64,000 nt of DNA from Carboxylicivirga longa (GTDB taxonomy: Bacteria; Bacteroidota; Bacteroidia; Bacteroidales; Marinilabiliaceae), in NCBI RefSeq assembly GCF_050589825.1, contig NZ_JBNGOZ010000007.1, positions 1 to 64,000 on the forward strand, written 5' to 3'. Numbering within the stretch: position 1 is the first letter of the stretch; every line of letters starts with the position of its first letter. The translations under genes and the position numbers were made by a program. Below, in pieces: positions 17,201-24,739 of this stretch. Under the pieces are notes generated by a model that saw only the letters and a program-made list of their open reading frames with translations, was not told where the DNA came from and ran no database searches.

Positions 17201-18685
17201 CTATCATCGGGAGGCAACAGCAGCATCTGGTCATTTGGCGATGGCACAAGCACTGAGACAGGCGGAACGGGCAATGCCAGCCACCGCTTTGTTAATTCGG
17301 AACTTGCTCCCATTACTTATCAACCCCAATTGGTGGTAAAAAACAGCTACGGATGCAGCGACTCCAGCCGTCATCATTTGAATGTGTTTCCAAAAGTAAC
17401 TGCTTCCATTTCCGATGGTGGCGCCGGCTGCACACCTTATTCCGAGAGCTTTTTGAACAATTCCATGGGTGCCAATCAGTTTACATGGGACTTTGGCGAT
17501 GGTAATATATCCAATAGCTTCAACGGACATAACACCTACACCAACAGTAGCTTTGATGATATAAATTACAGGGTGGAGCTCATTGCTGAGTCGCCTTACG
17601 GATGTAGCGACACCGCGCACACAAACGTGCTGGTATACCGCCGCCCTGTACCTGAGTTTTCATTGACACCGCAGGAACTGCAAATGCCGGAATCCACCAT
17701 TACCATTACCAACCAAACACAAGGCTCCAACTGGCAATACAAATGGCAGTTTGGCGATAATGAAACCAGTAATGCTCAGCACCCGGGTACGCACAGCTAT
17801 GGCGCATCGGGCGACTACGAGGTATGGCTAAAGGCTAGCGGAGAACATTGTGCCGATTCACTGATGCAAACAGTACTGATCTACCCCACCTTGCCGGCGC
17901 TTGATTACGGCCCTAATGCTGAGGGGTGCCCGTCTCTCGATGTACAATTTTACAATAATACGGTGGATGCACATACCTATTTCTGGGATTTTGGCGACGG
18001 CAATGTGTCATCTGAGAAAGCGCCTTTACACAGCTACCATACACCGGGCAAATACCGCGTTAAGCTGATTGCCGAAGGGCCGGGTGGTATGGTTGAGGCC
18101 GATCATGTGGAGGTATGGGTTTACGATCGTCCATTGGCCAACTTTGAAGTACGACCTACCTTAGTTAAACTGCCTGAAACGGTCTCATTTATTAATAAAT
18201 CAGAAGGGGCAGTGAGTTACCTCTGGGATTTTGGTGATGGTCAGCGCTCCAATGACCATTCGGTGCAATATCTTTATGAGCATCCGGGCATATACGATGT
18301 AAGCCTACAAGCCACCAGCAACAAAGGCTGTACTGCCGAGTACATTATGCGCGAGGCCGTAATTGCGGAAGAAGCAGGGAGTATTCTCTTCCCTAACGCC
18401 TTTACTCCGAATCCCTCAGGGCCATCAGGCGGACACTATCAGGCAGGATCGTCAGATAACTATGTATTCTATCCCTTTGTACATGAAGGACTAGTAGAGT
18501 ATGAACTGCGTATTTACACGCGCTGGGGCGAGCTTATTTTTGAGAGTCATGATATTAACATTGGCTGGGACGGCTATTATCGCGATAAGATATGTCCGGG
18601 CGGCGTGTATATCTGGAAGGTGAACTGCCGCTTCTCCAATGGCAATATGGAAGTAAAAACAGGCGATGTAACACTCTTCAGGTAA
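14294..18685 (+). CDS. giant PKD-repeat surface protein with T9SS type B sorting domain
   Basis: A 1463-residue secreted protein. A signal peptide (to about residue 27, FFPGKAQ) is followed by a beta-rich N-terminal third, two similar Ig-like repeats of ~75 residues (~540-690; GNGQWHVSTG and GIGQWQLVNG), then eight PKD-type domains (~700-1340) marked by WDFGDG-type motifs such as YLWDFGDGYISN and YFWDFGDGNVSS. The last 100 residues (LFPNAFTPNPSGPSGG ... RIYTRWGELIFES ... GGVYIWKV) match the gliding-motility/type B C-terminal signal of the type IX secretion system. It is therefore predicted to be exported by T9SS and anchored at the cell surface, probably as an adhesin. The PorP/SprF gene follows 11 bases later. 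An alternative ATG lies two codons in. Confidence 0.93.
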   Translation: MLMDGKIKAVLIVFGILFSFFPGKAQECNVNVLTRGGDFTPLNLCAPVTIEWEPFYTLAEDIQGRQVEFLFDWDDGSVEYVTASLIDAAAKKWAIPLITHTYDSDKCHYKPALYIVVDGIVCENSLRSETVIVWDTDDRNGGTISINPKVFPICIGNSGSVTFMDESEWNCVPPVEDDSPNNYKRWIQWIYGTNNGSANFINNAEVNGAVRSYPYAGSIDVTTEPILGPSTPWNEALPIYVPAGHAVGDAFEITLNNWNYCNPYDQGFPPVSSTAIVLIVDNPDGSINPSGPLCENDNPINLSAVTPGGQWSGPGITDEWNGTFDPSLAGPGTHTINYYVEDGNSCSATGSTTITVLDSPLATLSTGNEAHLCPGTQLQITANNTQGTAPYTHLWTGDTAPLSETNIHNPEFLSINEGTYMLTYRVTDALGCFDEQTISIGVDSVNISFTNQHLSLCSGITQSLEPKPTGGSGTFVYHEWRGDRLDLLSATNIENPVFNSTTPGKYKYLYIVRDEYGCEDMDSIFVEVHEQPASQAGPNATACGLSYTLKAVPYVGNGQWHVSTGAGSVSFSDINAPNATVSVDQYGDYSFIWTENNNGCVDADEVTITFVEIPHPKVMAPRDTCGLEHKLRATHDIGIGQWQLVNGPGLAIINDDLTPTTTVSVDTPGDYTFEWTEDNVGCLGSADVTLTFYPLPKLQLQAFDNEQCGPSEITFINNSKDADQYLWDFGDGYISNQKNPSHIFVNTTVEPIDYTIQLSASNSYGCADTSEYNIRVLPTPVAKFDNEDEPACSPLSIDFNNQSEGATHYQWLFGDGNKDSTEHVSHTFVNAEHYVQSFNVSLVASNTYGCRDTINKYITVYPTVSYAFDATPLEGCHPLQVDMVAQPGAYTYQWVFGDGQSLDGANIASHIFHNKNEAPQEFTIKLHTSSVFGCRDSSEAKVRVLPSPTSHFELSDNEGCSPFDVAFTNLSSGGNSSIWSFGDGTSTETGGTGNASHRFVNSELAPITYQPQLVVKNSYGCSDSSRHHLNVFPKVTASISDGGAGCTPYSESFLNNSMGANQFTWDFGDGNISNSFNGHNTYTNSSFDDINYRVELIAESPYGCSDTAHTNVLVYRRPVPEFSLTPQELQMPESTITITNQTQGSNWQYKWQFGDNETSNAQHPGTHSYGASGDYEVWLKASGEHCADSLMQTVLIYPTLPALDYGPNAEGCPSLDVQFYNNTVDAHTYFWDFGDGNVSSEKAPLHSYHTPGKYRVKLIAEGPGGMVEADHVEVWVYDRPLANFEVRPTLVKLPETVSFINKSEGAVSYLWDFGDGQRSNDHSVQYLYEHPGIYDVSLQATSNKGCTAEYIMREAVIAEEAGSILFPNAFTPNPSGPSGGHYQAGSSDNYVFYPFVHEGLVEYELRIYTRWGELIFESHDINIGWDGYYRDKICPGGVYIWKVNCRFSNGNMEVKTGDVTLFR

Positions 18686-18696
18686 GGAATAGCACA

Positions 18697-19752
18697 ATGA
18701 GAAAAGCAATATATATACTATTAATACTAAGCAGCCTAATCGCCAGGGGGCAGGATCCACATTTTTCACAGTTCTATGCCAACCCACTGTACCTAAGCCC
18801 GTCACTGGCCGGTGCCACCGATGGGGGGCGTCTTATTGTGAATTATCGCAATCAGTGGCCCGAGGTATCCAAGGCCTTTTCTACCTACGCCATTTCATTC
18901 GATAATTTCTTTGCCTCCTTCAACAGTGGCATCGGTTTCTCGCTGATGCAGGACAGAGCCGGCAGTGCAGGATTAACCACTACGCAGGCTGCATTTCAGT
19001 ATTCCTACAACCTGATGATAACGGATTACTGGCAGCTGGTGCCAGCCATACAATTTGCCTATGGTAATAAAAAAGTGGATTTCTCAAAGGCCATATTCCC
19101 CGACCAGCCCCCTTCAACAGGCGGTTCATCGGGCGCCTACAACCGACTTAGTAACGAACAGGTTCATTATATCGACCTGGCCTCGTCGGTATTTCTCTAC
19201 TCGCCCAAATACTGGGTTGGACTAACGGTTGATCACCTGGCCAAACCCAACTATACCTTTCTCAACGAAGAATCAAAAGCCGAATTGAAATTCACATTAT
19301 TTGGCGGCATGAACATCTGGCGCGAGCGTAGCAGGCATAAATCCAACCGCGCCTTCTCGGCCAGTTTCCGCTATCAGAAACAAGCGGAATTTGATCAGCT
19401 AGACCTGGGTGTATACTGGCACAACGCGCCATTGGAGATTGGTATGTGGTACCGGGGGCTTCCATTAATCAATAAAGTGGAGGGCAGCAAAGCCGCTAAC
19501 CAGGATGCCATTATCGCCCTTTTAGCCTATGACCTGGGCCCCTTACGCGTTGGTTACAGCTACGATATTGCCATTGGCAGTCTGGGGTGGTCAACAGGTG
19601 GAGCCCATGAACTGTCCCTGATTTTTGAGTTTAACCAGCGTAGTCGCCTGCGTTCAGGTGGTCGTCGTCCGGCAGTACCCTGCAGCGAGAGCGCTAACCC
19701 ACTGAATAGCATCGGCGGGAAATACACCCGTAAGAAGCGTCGATTGTATTAG
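18697..19752 (+). CDS. PorP/SprF-family type IX secretion outer-membrane protein
   Basis: A 351-residue protein with a signal peptide (MRKAIYILLILSSLIARGQ) and the family opening DPHFSQFYANPLYLSPSLAGA, followed by NYRNQWP, DNFFASFNSGIGFSLMQDRAG and a barrel-like body. PorP/SprF proteins sit in the outer membrane and work with one T9SS type B substrate, usually encoded immediately upstream, as here. The frame extends upstream into the adhesin gene (18592), but the signal peptide fixes the start at 18697. The Arg-rich tail after residue 315 is unusual-looking but I cannot judge its conservation. Confidence 0.93.
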   Translation: MRKAIYILLILSSLIARGQDPHFSQFYANPLYLSPSLAGATDGGRLIVNYRNQWPEVSKAFSTYAISFDNFFASFNSGIGFSLMQDRAGSAGLTTTQAAFQYSYNLMITDYWQLVPAIQFAYGNKKVDFSKAIFPDQPPSTGGSSGAYNRLSNEQVHYIDLASSVFLYSPKYWVGLTVDHLAKPNYTFLNEESKAELKFTLFGGMNIWRERSRHKSNRAFSASFRYQKQAEFDQLDLGVYWHNAPLEIGMWYRGLPLINKVEGSKAANQDAIIALLAYDLGPLRVGYSYDIAIGSLGWSTGGAHELSLIFEFNQRSRLRSGGRRPAVPCSESANPLNSIGGKYTRKKRRLY

Positions 19753-19754
19753 CA

Positions 19755-19860
19755 AAGAATTCTATAAATTTTAGGGAGCAGTTCTCTCGCGTAAGATAGT
19801 TATAATGAACCGTTCCGTAAATGCTTCATTAATGTGAAACTTTCAGAACTCACCACTCCT
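19755..19860. repeat. MITE-like element, copy B
   Basis: Matches copies A and C over AAATTTTAGGGA, GTTCTCTCGCGTAAGAT, CCGTTCCGTAAATGCTT and CTTTCAGAACTCACCACT. It fills the gap between the PorP/SprF stop and the converging lipoprotein gene, and its right end contains that gene's stop codon and last codons. Confidence 0.75.
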
Positions 19861-20257
19861 CATCATCGTAGTCATACGGATCCACCTCAGAGTATTGCAG
19901 ATCCAGATCCAGATGATCATATTCATTACCATAGAAAAGGCGATAGAAGGTAAGGGTTACCTTTTCGGTGCTGCGCGAAGAAAGATAGGAAATATAAGCA
20001 TATTGCTTCTCTATAATTTCCCCGTCTTTGCTTAAGGTAGCACACAGACGCACATCGCATGCAGCCCGGGATCCCTTATTTCGAATGCTTACATCCAACT
20101 GCGATCTATTGGACGAAAGGCGCCGCATGTCCGATTGATCTACAACTTCGCAGCGTGCATTATAAAGAGCATCATCAATTATATCCTCGATGATCTGCTC
20201 GCACGAAAGCAAAGACAAGCACACAAAAAACAGGGCAAAAAAACTTAGTTTCCTCAT
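19850..20257 (-). CDS. small lipoprotein, unknown function
   Basis: A 135-residue protein with a lipoprotein signal peptide (FFVCLSLLSC, Cys19). The mature part has a beta-sandwich look (LDVSIRNKGSRAACDVRLCATLSKDGEIIEK ... VTLTFYRLF), reminiscent of FxLYD-like modules but without a firm match. It ends in an acidic tail (DPYDYDDEEW). The TGA stop and last codons lie in repeat copy B, so the C-terminus may have been set by that insertion. Probably anchored to a membrane and facing the periplasm. Confidence 0.65.
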   Translation of the reverse strand: MRKLSFFALFFVCLSLLSCEQIIEDIIDDALYNARCEVVDQSDMRRLSSNRSQLDVSIRNKGSRAACDVRLCATLSKDGEIIEKQYAYISYLSSRSTEKVTLTFYRLFYGNEYDHLDLDLQYSEVDPYDYDDEEW

Positions 20258-20324
20258 AGCTAAATACTGACTTTACTATTTGACAATTAAAGAAGATAAG
20301 GCACGTATGCTAAGGGATGCACTT

Positions 20325-20353
20325 AAAAACAAAAGGCCACCCTAAGGCAGCCT
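20325..20353 (-). terminator. probable terminator of the heat-shock gene
   Basis: On the minus strand AAGGCTGCC and GGTGGCCTT pair imperfectly and are followed by TTGTTTTT. Confidence 0.55.
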
Positions 20354-20379
20354 TCCTCTTACATTTATGAAAGAATAGT

Positions 20380-20808
20380 TTAGAAAATATTGATCATACG
20401 CTTGGGCTTCACTTTCGCCTCATCTTTTTTCGGCAACCGGATGTTAAGAATACCATTCTCGTATTTGGCCGAGATCTTTGATTCATTAACCGCATCTTTG
20501 GGCAGAACAAAACTGCGTTGAAACGAGCCGTAACCAAATTCATAATGCGAATACTGATGCTTTTCTTTCTTCTCCTCACAACTTGCCGAAATGGTCAGAC
20601 GATCGTTATCTACCTCAACATTAAAATCCTTTTTATTGTAACCGGGTGCAGCCACTTCAATGGCAAAAGCATCTTCCATCTCTTCAATATTCACCTTAGG
20701 TGTATCGCAATTACGAGTATTGGATTCATTAAAAAAATCATTCGCCCACAGGTGATTCAACATGCTTGATGTTTGAGGAAATCCGTTGTTAAATTTTACC
20801 AGTCTCAT
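20380..20808 (-). CDS. Hsp20/alpha-crystallin small heat-shock protein
   Basis: A 142-residue cytoplasmic chaperone of normal length. The alpha-crystallin domain (~35-130) contains AFAIEVAAPGYNKKDFNVEV, DRLTISASCEEK and the conserved GILNIRLPKKDE (the A-x-x-x-n-G-v-L-type end), followed by a short tail with the IxI-like KRMINIF. An AGGAG lies 8 bases before the ATG, a stronger ribosome-binding site than most here. It binds unfolding proteins without ATP. Heat-type regulation is expected, but no known operator was recognised. Confidence 0.93.
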   Translation of the reverse strand: MRLVKFNNGFPQTSSMLNHLWANDFFNESNTRNCDTPKVNIEEMEDAFAIEVAAPGYNKKDFNVEVDNDRLTISASCEEKKEKHQYSHYEFGYGSFQRSFVLPKDAVNESKISAKYENGILNIRLPKKDEAKVKPKRMINIF

Positions 20809-21020
20809 AATATTATCTCCTATTGTTAAAAGTTTAATACTCCTTAATATCTTTCTGGCCTATCTATTTCAATGATGATGCCAACAGCAATAGTGAGTAA
20901 CTTTGACACAGAAATACCTTACACTACTGACCATTTGTCGCCTAATGAGCTTTAATGCTGTCATAGTGTCACAAATAACCATGTATCTTCTCTATTAAAC
21001 TTAATATTGTATTAATAAAT

Positions 21021-21038
21021 CCCTAACATGCATTAGGG
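21021..21038. promoter_or_regulatory. perfect inverted repeat, possible operator
   Basis: Arms CCCTAA and TTAGGG are separated by six bases. It lies just upstream of the candidate promoter of the possible small RNA, where a regulator could act. The binding protein is unknown. Confidence 0.4.
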
Positions 21039-21064
21039 CGAATATGCTGATATTTGTATTGTCA

Positions 21065-21131
21065 TGAGAGAGTCACTTTCTCTAGACATTTCCTGTGTGC
21101 AGAGAGGTTGTTAACAGCAACCTCTTTTTCT
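21065..21131 (+). ncRNA. possible small RNA with intrinsic terminator
   Basis: Two hairpins lie in tandem: AGAGA / TCTCT-type (about 21068-21083) and a strong AGAGGTTG / CAACCTCT stem (21103-21125) followed by TTTTT. No + strand gene precedes it to need a terminator; the nearest upstream gene is on the other strand. A near -7 box ends about 9 bases upstream of 21065. No known RNA family was recognised. Confidence 0.35.
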
Positions 21132-21305
21132 ATTAGTAGTGATATCCATAGGAGAATATGTTTAATATTTACGCCCACATAAAGAAAAACGCAAAGACTA
21201 TAGAGGAATAAATTCTGTGAAACATCCCTTTACAATCTTTACGTTTTACTTACTTCACGATGCTGCAGAATTTCGCAGCCGGCAGTATTTCATATCAGAC
21301 AACGA

Positions 21306-21899
21306 TTAGTAATCCCAGCTAAAGCCCACATTAATACCCAACCAATTATGACGATCGAGCTCAGATGACTTAAACGAGGTACTATAATCAAGGCTCACTG
21401 CCAGGCTTGCCCTGAAGTTAATGGGTATTAAAAGGCCGGCTTTGGGTGCCAGCGACCAAGTCCAGCCATCATAACTTGTTGAAAAAAGACCATTATCAAT
21501 ACGCTGCTCCATGTAATAGGTCCCAGCAGCCAAACCCACAAAAGGTCGGATAGGCGCATCATCATCAGCAAAATAATATTTTCCCGTTGCCTGAATGGGA
21601 ATGGCATTGAGGTAACGATATTGGTTACTGGTGATAGAACCATTATTCAGTGGGTAGGTATCCCGGTCTTTGGCTTCATAAAAGGTATTCCATCCCACTA
21701 ATATTCCGAGTCCAACATTCGGATTCACAAACTTCTCGTACTCAATGCTAGCGCCCCTGAAACTGGCAGGGTTAATGTAATCCTTGGTATCTGCCATAGG
21801 CAGAGCGATTCCATAGAAAACGTTCGTCTTGGTTTGAGCAACTACCCCGACACTGATCAAGGCCAGCGCTGCTATCATTAAATATTTTATGCGTTTCAT
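21306..21899 (-). CDS. outer-membrane beta-barrel protein
   Basis: A 197-residue protein with a signal peptide (MKRIKYLMIAALALISVGVVAQ) and barrel-like strands: GILVGWNTFYE, IPIQATGKYYF, PIRPFVGLAAGTYYMEQR and a final INVGFSWDY. This is the OmpW/OMP_b-brl type of small barrel, with no assigned ligand. It lies 27 bases downstream of the DUF4136 lipoprotein gene and probably shares its transcript. Confidence 0.75.
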   Translation of the reverse strand: MKRIKYLMIAALALISVGVVAQTKTNVFYGIALPMADTKDYINPASFRGASIEYEKFVNPNVGLGILVGWNTFYEAKDRDTYPLNNGSITSNQYRYLNAIPIQATGKYYFADDDAPIRPFVGLAAGTYYMEQRIDNGLFSTSYDGWTWSLAPKAGLLIPINFRASLAVSLDYSTSFKSSELDRHNWLGINVGFSWDY

Positions 21900-21926
21900 T
21901 ACTTTCAGTTTAATGGGTTGAGGAAG

Positions 21927-22571
21927 TTAATTATTACTGATGACATGCTCAAAAGGCGGATGACTAAAGACCTCGTCGAGACCCCGATCGAGCCGATAGC
22001 TGGCGTAATCCTTACTGCCTTGCATCAAACCATCCAGCACACCAATAAACACCAGTGGCGGTTGCTTACTCTCTTTTTTGTTGAAATCAGCGATTTCAAC
22101 CACTACGGAACCAGTTTTATAATTGTAATACACAGGATACCAGGGATAATAACCACCCCAACCCCAATCGGGATACCAGGGATACCAACCACCCCACCAG
22201 CCGCCGCCGGGAATCCAACCCACGCTCTGATTATTCTGCTCAATAATGGTAACCGCCATGGCCAAGGCCGTATCAACATTAGCAACAGCAGGCTGCATAC
22301 CTTCAATCTCCTCCAGATGATACCTTATCTTAGCCAGGATCGCTTCATCATGGGTACGATCAGGCTTTTCATTTTCCTCGCCATTCTTAATGTGCAAAAT
22401 TTCATCCGGAAGGTAATAATGCGCTCCATCCAAATTATTCCATCCATAGTCAGGATCGTATTTCGAGATCGATGTATCTAACTCATCGACATACTCCGCC
22501 CCGCCGGGATAACAGCTGCTCACTGCTATCATTAGTGCCGGAATAATCATCAACTTCAGTAGTGTCTTCAT
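21927..22571 (-). CDS. DUF4136 domain lipoprotein
   Basis: A 214-residue protein with a lipoprotein signal (LMIIPALMIAVSSC, Cys20). The Trp/Tyr/Gly-rich central stretch (GWIPGGGWWGGWYPWYPDWG, then YYPWYPVYYNY) followed by KTGSVVVEIADF is the pattern of DUF4136 lipoproteins of Bacteroidota. Function is unknown; membrane attachment is predicted. First gene of a two-gene unit with the barrel protein, so the two may act together at the outer membrane. A -7 box lies about 90 bases upstream. Confidence 0.82.
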   Translation of the reverse strand: MKTLLKLMIIPALMIAVSSCYPGGAEYVDELDTSISKYDPDYGWNNLDGAHYYLPDEILHIKNGEENEKPDRTHDEAILAKIRYHLEEIEGMQPAVANVDTALAMAVTIIEQNNQSVGWIPGGGWWGGWYPWYPDWGWGGYYPWYPVYYNYKTGSVVVEIADFNKKESKQPPLVFIGVLDGLMQGSKDYASYRLDRGLDEVFSHPPFEHVISNN

Positions 22572-22658
22572 AGTTCCTCATTTAGTTTAGTATAATTAAC
22601 AAAGCCTTCTATTCATCATGTTCAATATAATCAGCCTTTTGCAGAAGCAGTTTAACAA

Positions 22659-22666
22659 CAAAAATA
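22659..22666 (-). promoter_or_regulatory. candidate -7 box for the DUF4136-barrel pair
   Basis: On the minus strand this reads TATTTTTG, predicting a leader of about 81 nt before the ATG at 22571. Confidence 0.4.
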
Positions 22667-22714
22667 CGATACTATTGTTTATTAAGTCAAGTATAACTTT
22701 CAATTTAATAAAGC

Positions 22715-23185
22715 ATGAGAAAAAGGCTATTCCCACTACTTGTATCACTGCTTATAACAGTTGGCATCAAGGCTCAGAACAGCGATCAGGAAATCGATCT
22801 TATAAGTTCTATATTAAAATCAGAAATCAAGGTTTTCTTTGCACAAAATATGACACTAAGCACCCACGAAGCCGAAAAATTCTGGACCCTTTACGATGCC
22901 TACGAAGAAAGCCTGAAGCCTTTATCAAATCAACGTATCAATATGATGAAGGCAGTTATATCCGCCGATAAAGATATTAGCGAGGAAGCACTGGATAAAA
23001 AAATTATAGAACTCAGCAAAATACAAAAGGCACGACAAAACCTGCGACTAAAATATTATAAACGCATAAAAAAGGAATTGGGCATTCCTATCGCATCGCA
23101 GTTTTACCAGATCGACGGCTATATCTACACCAACATAGCCGCTTCGCTGAGCCAAAGTATGCCCATTATCGTGCCGGGAAAGTAA
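22715..23185 (+). CDS. small periplasmic helical protein, unknown function
   Basis: A 156-residue protein with a signal peptide (MRKRLFPLLVSLLITVGIKAQ). The mature part is almost entirely helical and charged: FFAQNMTLSTHEAEKFWTLY, EEALDKKIIELSKIQKAR and LRLKYYKRIKKELG. The helical, Lys/Glu-rich layout with a MTLS...EAEKFW segment resembles Spy/CpxP-like periplasmic sensors or chaperones in outline, but no LTxxQ motif is present. It stands alone between a divergent promoter region and the convergent dehydrogenase gene. Confidence 0.6.
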   Translation: MRKRLFPLLVSLLITVGIKAQNSDQEIDLISSILKSEIKVFFAQNMTLSTHEAEKFWTLYDAYEESLKPLSNQRINMMKAVISADKDISEEALDKKIIELSKIQKARQNLRLKYYKRIKKELGIPIASQFYQIDGYIYTNIAASLSQSMPIIVPGK

Positions 23186-23200
23186 GCGATATTATTTTAA

Positions 23201-23224
23201 TGGGTGCCAGCTAAACGGCACCCA
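23201..23224. terminator. hairpin overlapping the dehydrogenase stop codon
   Basis: Arms TGGGTGCC and GGCACCCA enclose the stop codon of the minus-strand dehydrogenase gene in the loop. The following minus-strand sequence (TTAAAATAAT) is only moderately T-rich. It also separates the convergent helical-protein gene. Confidence 0.5.
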
Positions 23225-24548
23225 GATCAATCATTGCCTCGGCCACTCGCTGAAAGGCAGCTACATTGGCACCCACCAGGTAATTCACACTACCGTTTTG
23301 TTGCACGCCATGCTGCCGGCACAGCTGATGGGTACGTTCCATAATGTTCTGAAGGCGGGCATCCAGCTCCTCATCCGTCCACTGCATCTGCATATTATTT
23401 TGTGCCACCTCCAAGGCCGAGATGGCAACACTGCCCACATTGGTAGCTTTGCTGGGCACATACGCAAGCCCCTGCTCGCTGAAAAACTGTACAGCCGCTT
23501 CGGTACAGGACTGATCGGCAGCCTCAACTACATAAGCGCAATTATTATCGGCCAGTAAGGACGCCTCATCGCTGTCAATCTCATTTTGTATGGCACAGGG
23601 TATGGCAATATCACATTCCACCTCCCAGGGCTTCTTGCCTTCCTTGTAAAAAGTTCCCGGAAACTCCATTGAATAAGGCCTAACCAAATCCTGCGAAGTA
23701 GCACGCAACTCCACAAGGTATTCAAGCTTAGCCTCATCAATGCCCTCCGGATCATAAATATAACCATCGGGACCTGAAATGGTAATTACTTTGGCACCCA
23801 AGGCTGTAGCCTTTTTAATAACCCCGTGTGCCATGTTGCCAAAGCCCGAAATCGCAATCTTTTTCCCTTGCAGCGTATCGTTATGGGCAGCCAACAACGA
23901 CTTAAGAAAATAAACAACACCGTATCCGTTGGCCTCGCCCCGGAGCCGGGTGCCACCCCACTCAGGCGACTTACCCGTGAAGCTGCCTGTATGACGGCGA
24001 CTCAGCTTTTTATACATACCATAGAGATAGCCTATCTCGCGACTGCCCACACCAATATCGCCCCCCACAATATCGCTATCCGATCCCAGCACATCCCACA
24101 GCTGAAGCATATAACTTTGGCAGAAACGCATAATTTCCGCTTCTGACTTTCCTTTGGGATCGAAATTAGCACCGCCCATGGCACCTCCCAGGGGCAATGA
24201 GGTAAGGCTGTTTTTAAACACCTGCTCGAAGGCCAGCATCTTAACCGTTCCCAGGCTCAGCGCCGGATGAAAACGCAATCCGCCCTTGTAAGGTCCTAAT
24301 GCATTGTTATACTGAATGCGATATCCTCGATTCACCATTACCTTACCCTGATCGTTCAACCAGGGCACTTTAAATATCAATACCCTGTCCGGCTCAATCA
24401 GGCGCTCTAGTATAGCGGCACTGCTCAGGCGAAAATCATCGACCACACGCTCTTTTACCGAGCTGAGAAACACCCGCACGCCCTGCACGAACTCATCCTC
24501 ATTGGCATTGTTACAGTCTAAATAATGAAGAAATTTATCGAAGTTCAT
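23211..24548 (-). CDS. glutamate dehydrogenase-like protein with catalytic Lys replaced by Met (probable pseudoenzyme)
   Basis: A 445-residue protein homologous over its full length to hexameric glutamate dehydrogenases, and clearly paralogous to the copies at 32184 and 38263. The substrate lysines are kept (Lys88 in GPYKGGLRF, Lys112 in FKNSLTSLP), as is Asp164 in GGDIGVGSREIG. The catalytic lysine position reads LPLGGAMGGANFDPKGKS, with Met124 in place of Lys (ATG codon at 24179-24177, checked on the DNA). Neighbouring conserved Ser-Asp is Ala-Asn, and PAGD is VGGD. The dinucleotide fold is intact (SGFGNMAHG; SGPDGYIYDPEGI as in NAD-type enzymes). It is intact as a gene, so a binding or regulatory role seems likelier than decay. 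It follows the two receiver/ATP-grasp genes on the same strand. Confidence 0.85.
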   Translation of the reverse strand: MNFDKFLHYLDCNNANEDEFVQGVRVFLSSVKERVVDDFRLSSAAILERLIEPDRVLIFKVPWLNDQGKVMVNRGYRIQYNNALGPYKGGLRFHPALSLGTVKMLAFEQVFKNSLTSLPLGGAMGGANFDPKGKSEAEIMRFCQSYMLQLWDVLGSDSDIVGGDIGVGSREIGYLYGMYKKLSRRHTGSFTGKSPEWGGTRLRGEANGYGVVYFLKSLLAAHNDTLQGKKIAISGFGNMAHGVIKKATALGAKVITISGPDGYIYDPEGIDEAKLEYLVELRATSQDLVRPYSMEFPGTFYKEGKKPWEVECDIAIPCAIQNEIDSDEASLLADNNCAYVVEAADQSCTEAAVQFFSEQGLAYVPSKATNVGSVAISALEVAQNNMQMQWTDEELDARLQNIMERTHQLCRQHGVQQNGSVNYLVGANVAAFQRVAEAMIDLGAV

Positions 24549-24631
24549 AGTTTATTTTTTAAACGTGTATTTCACTTAGTGATTGAAATTATATAATCCA
24601 TCTGTCTATTCTGCAATATATTGAAATAACC

Positions 24632-24739
24632 AGTAGAGCGTTCAATAAGTTTTAGGGAACGACTCTCTTGCTTAAGATGCTTAGAAAGATCCGTTCCGTA
24701 AATGGTTTATTATTATGGAACTTTCAGAACTTACTACTT
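24632..24739. repeat. MITE-like element, copy C
   Basis: Starts AGTAGAGCGTTCAATAAG and ends CAGAACTTACTACTT, matching copies A and B including CCGTTCCGTAAAT. It lies between the GDH-like gene and the receiver/ATP-grasp gene, and its right end supplies the TAG stop of the latter (with a TAA right behind it in frame). Confidence 0.8.

Larger units (their letters stand above)
20809..21305. other. 497-base intergenic region with possible small RNA
   Basis: No convincing protein gene. It contains a perfect inverted repeat at 21021-21038, a near-consensus -7 box (GATATTTG) at about 21049-21056, and two hairpins ending in a T-run at 21067-21131. The rest, to the barrel gene end at 21306, shows nothing else clear beyond a 17-codon frame at 21158. 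Confidence 0.5.

Noticed and set aside
21158..21211. 17-codon frame with AGGAGAAT before its ATG
   Set aside because: Good ribosome-binding site but far too short to support without conservation or expression data.
21918..22481. 187-codon open frame on the plus strand
   Set aside because: Antisense to the DUF4136 lipoprotein gene, which has a lipobox and family motifs. The antisense product has no recognisable feature.
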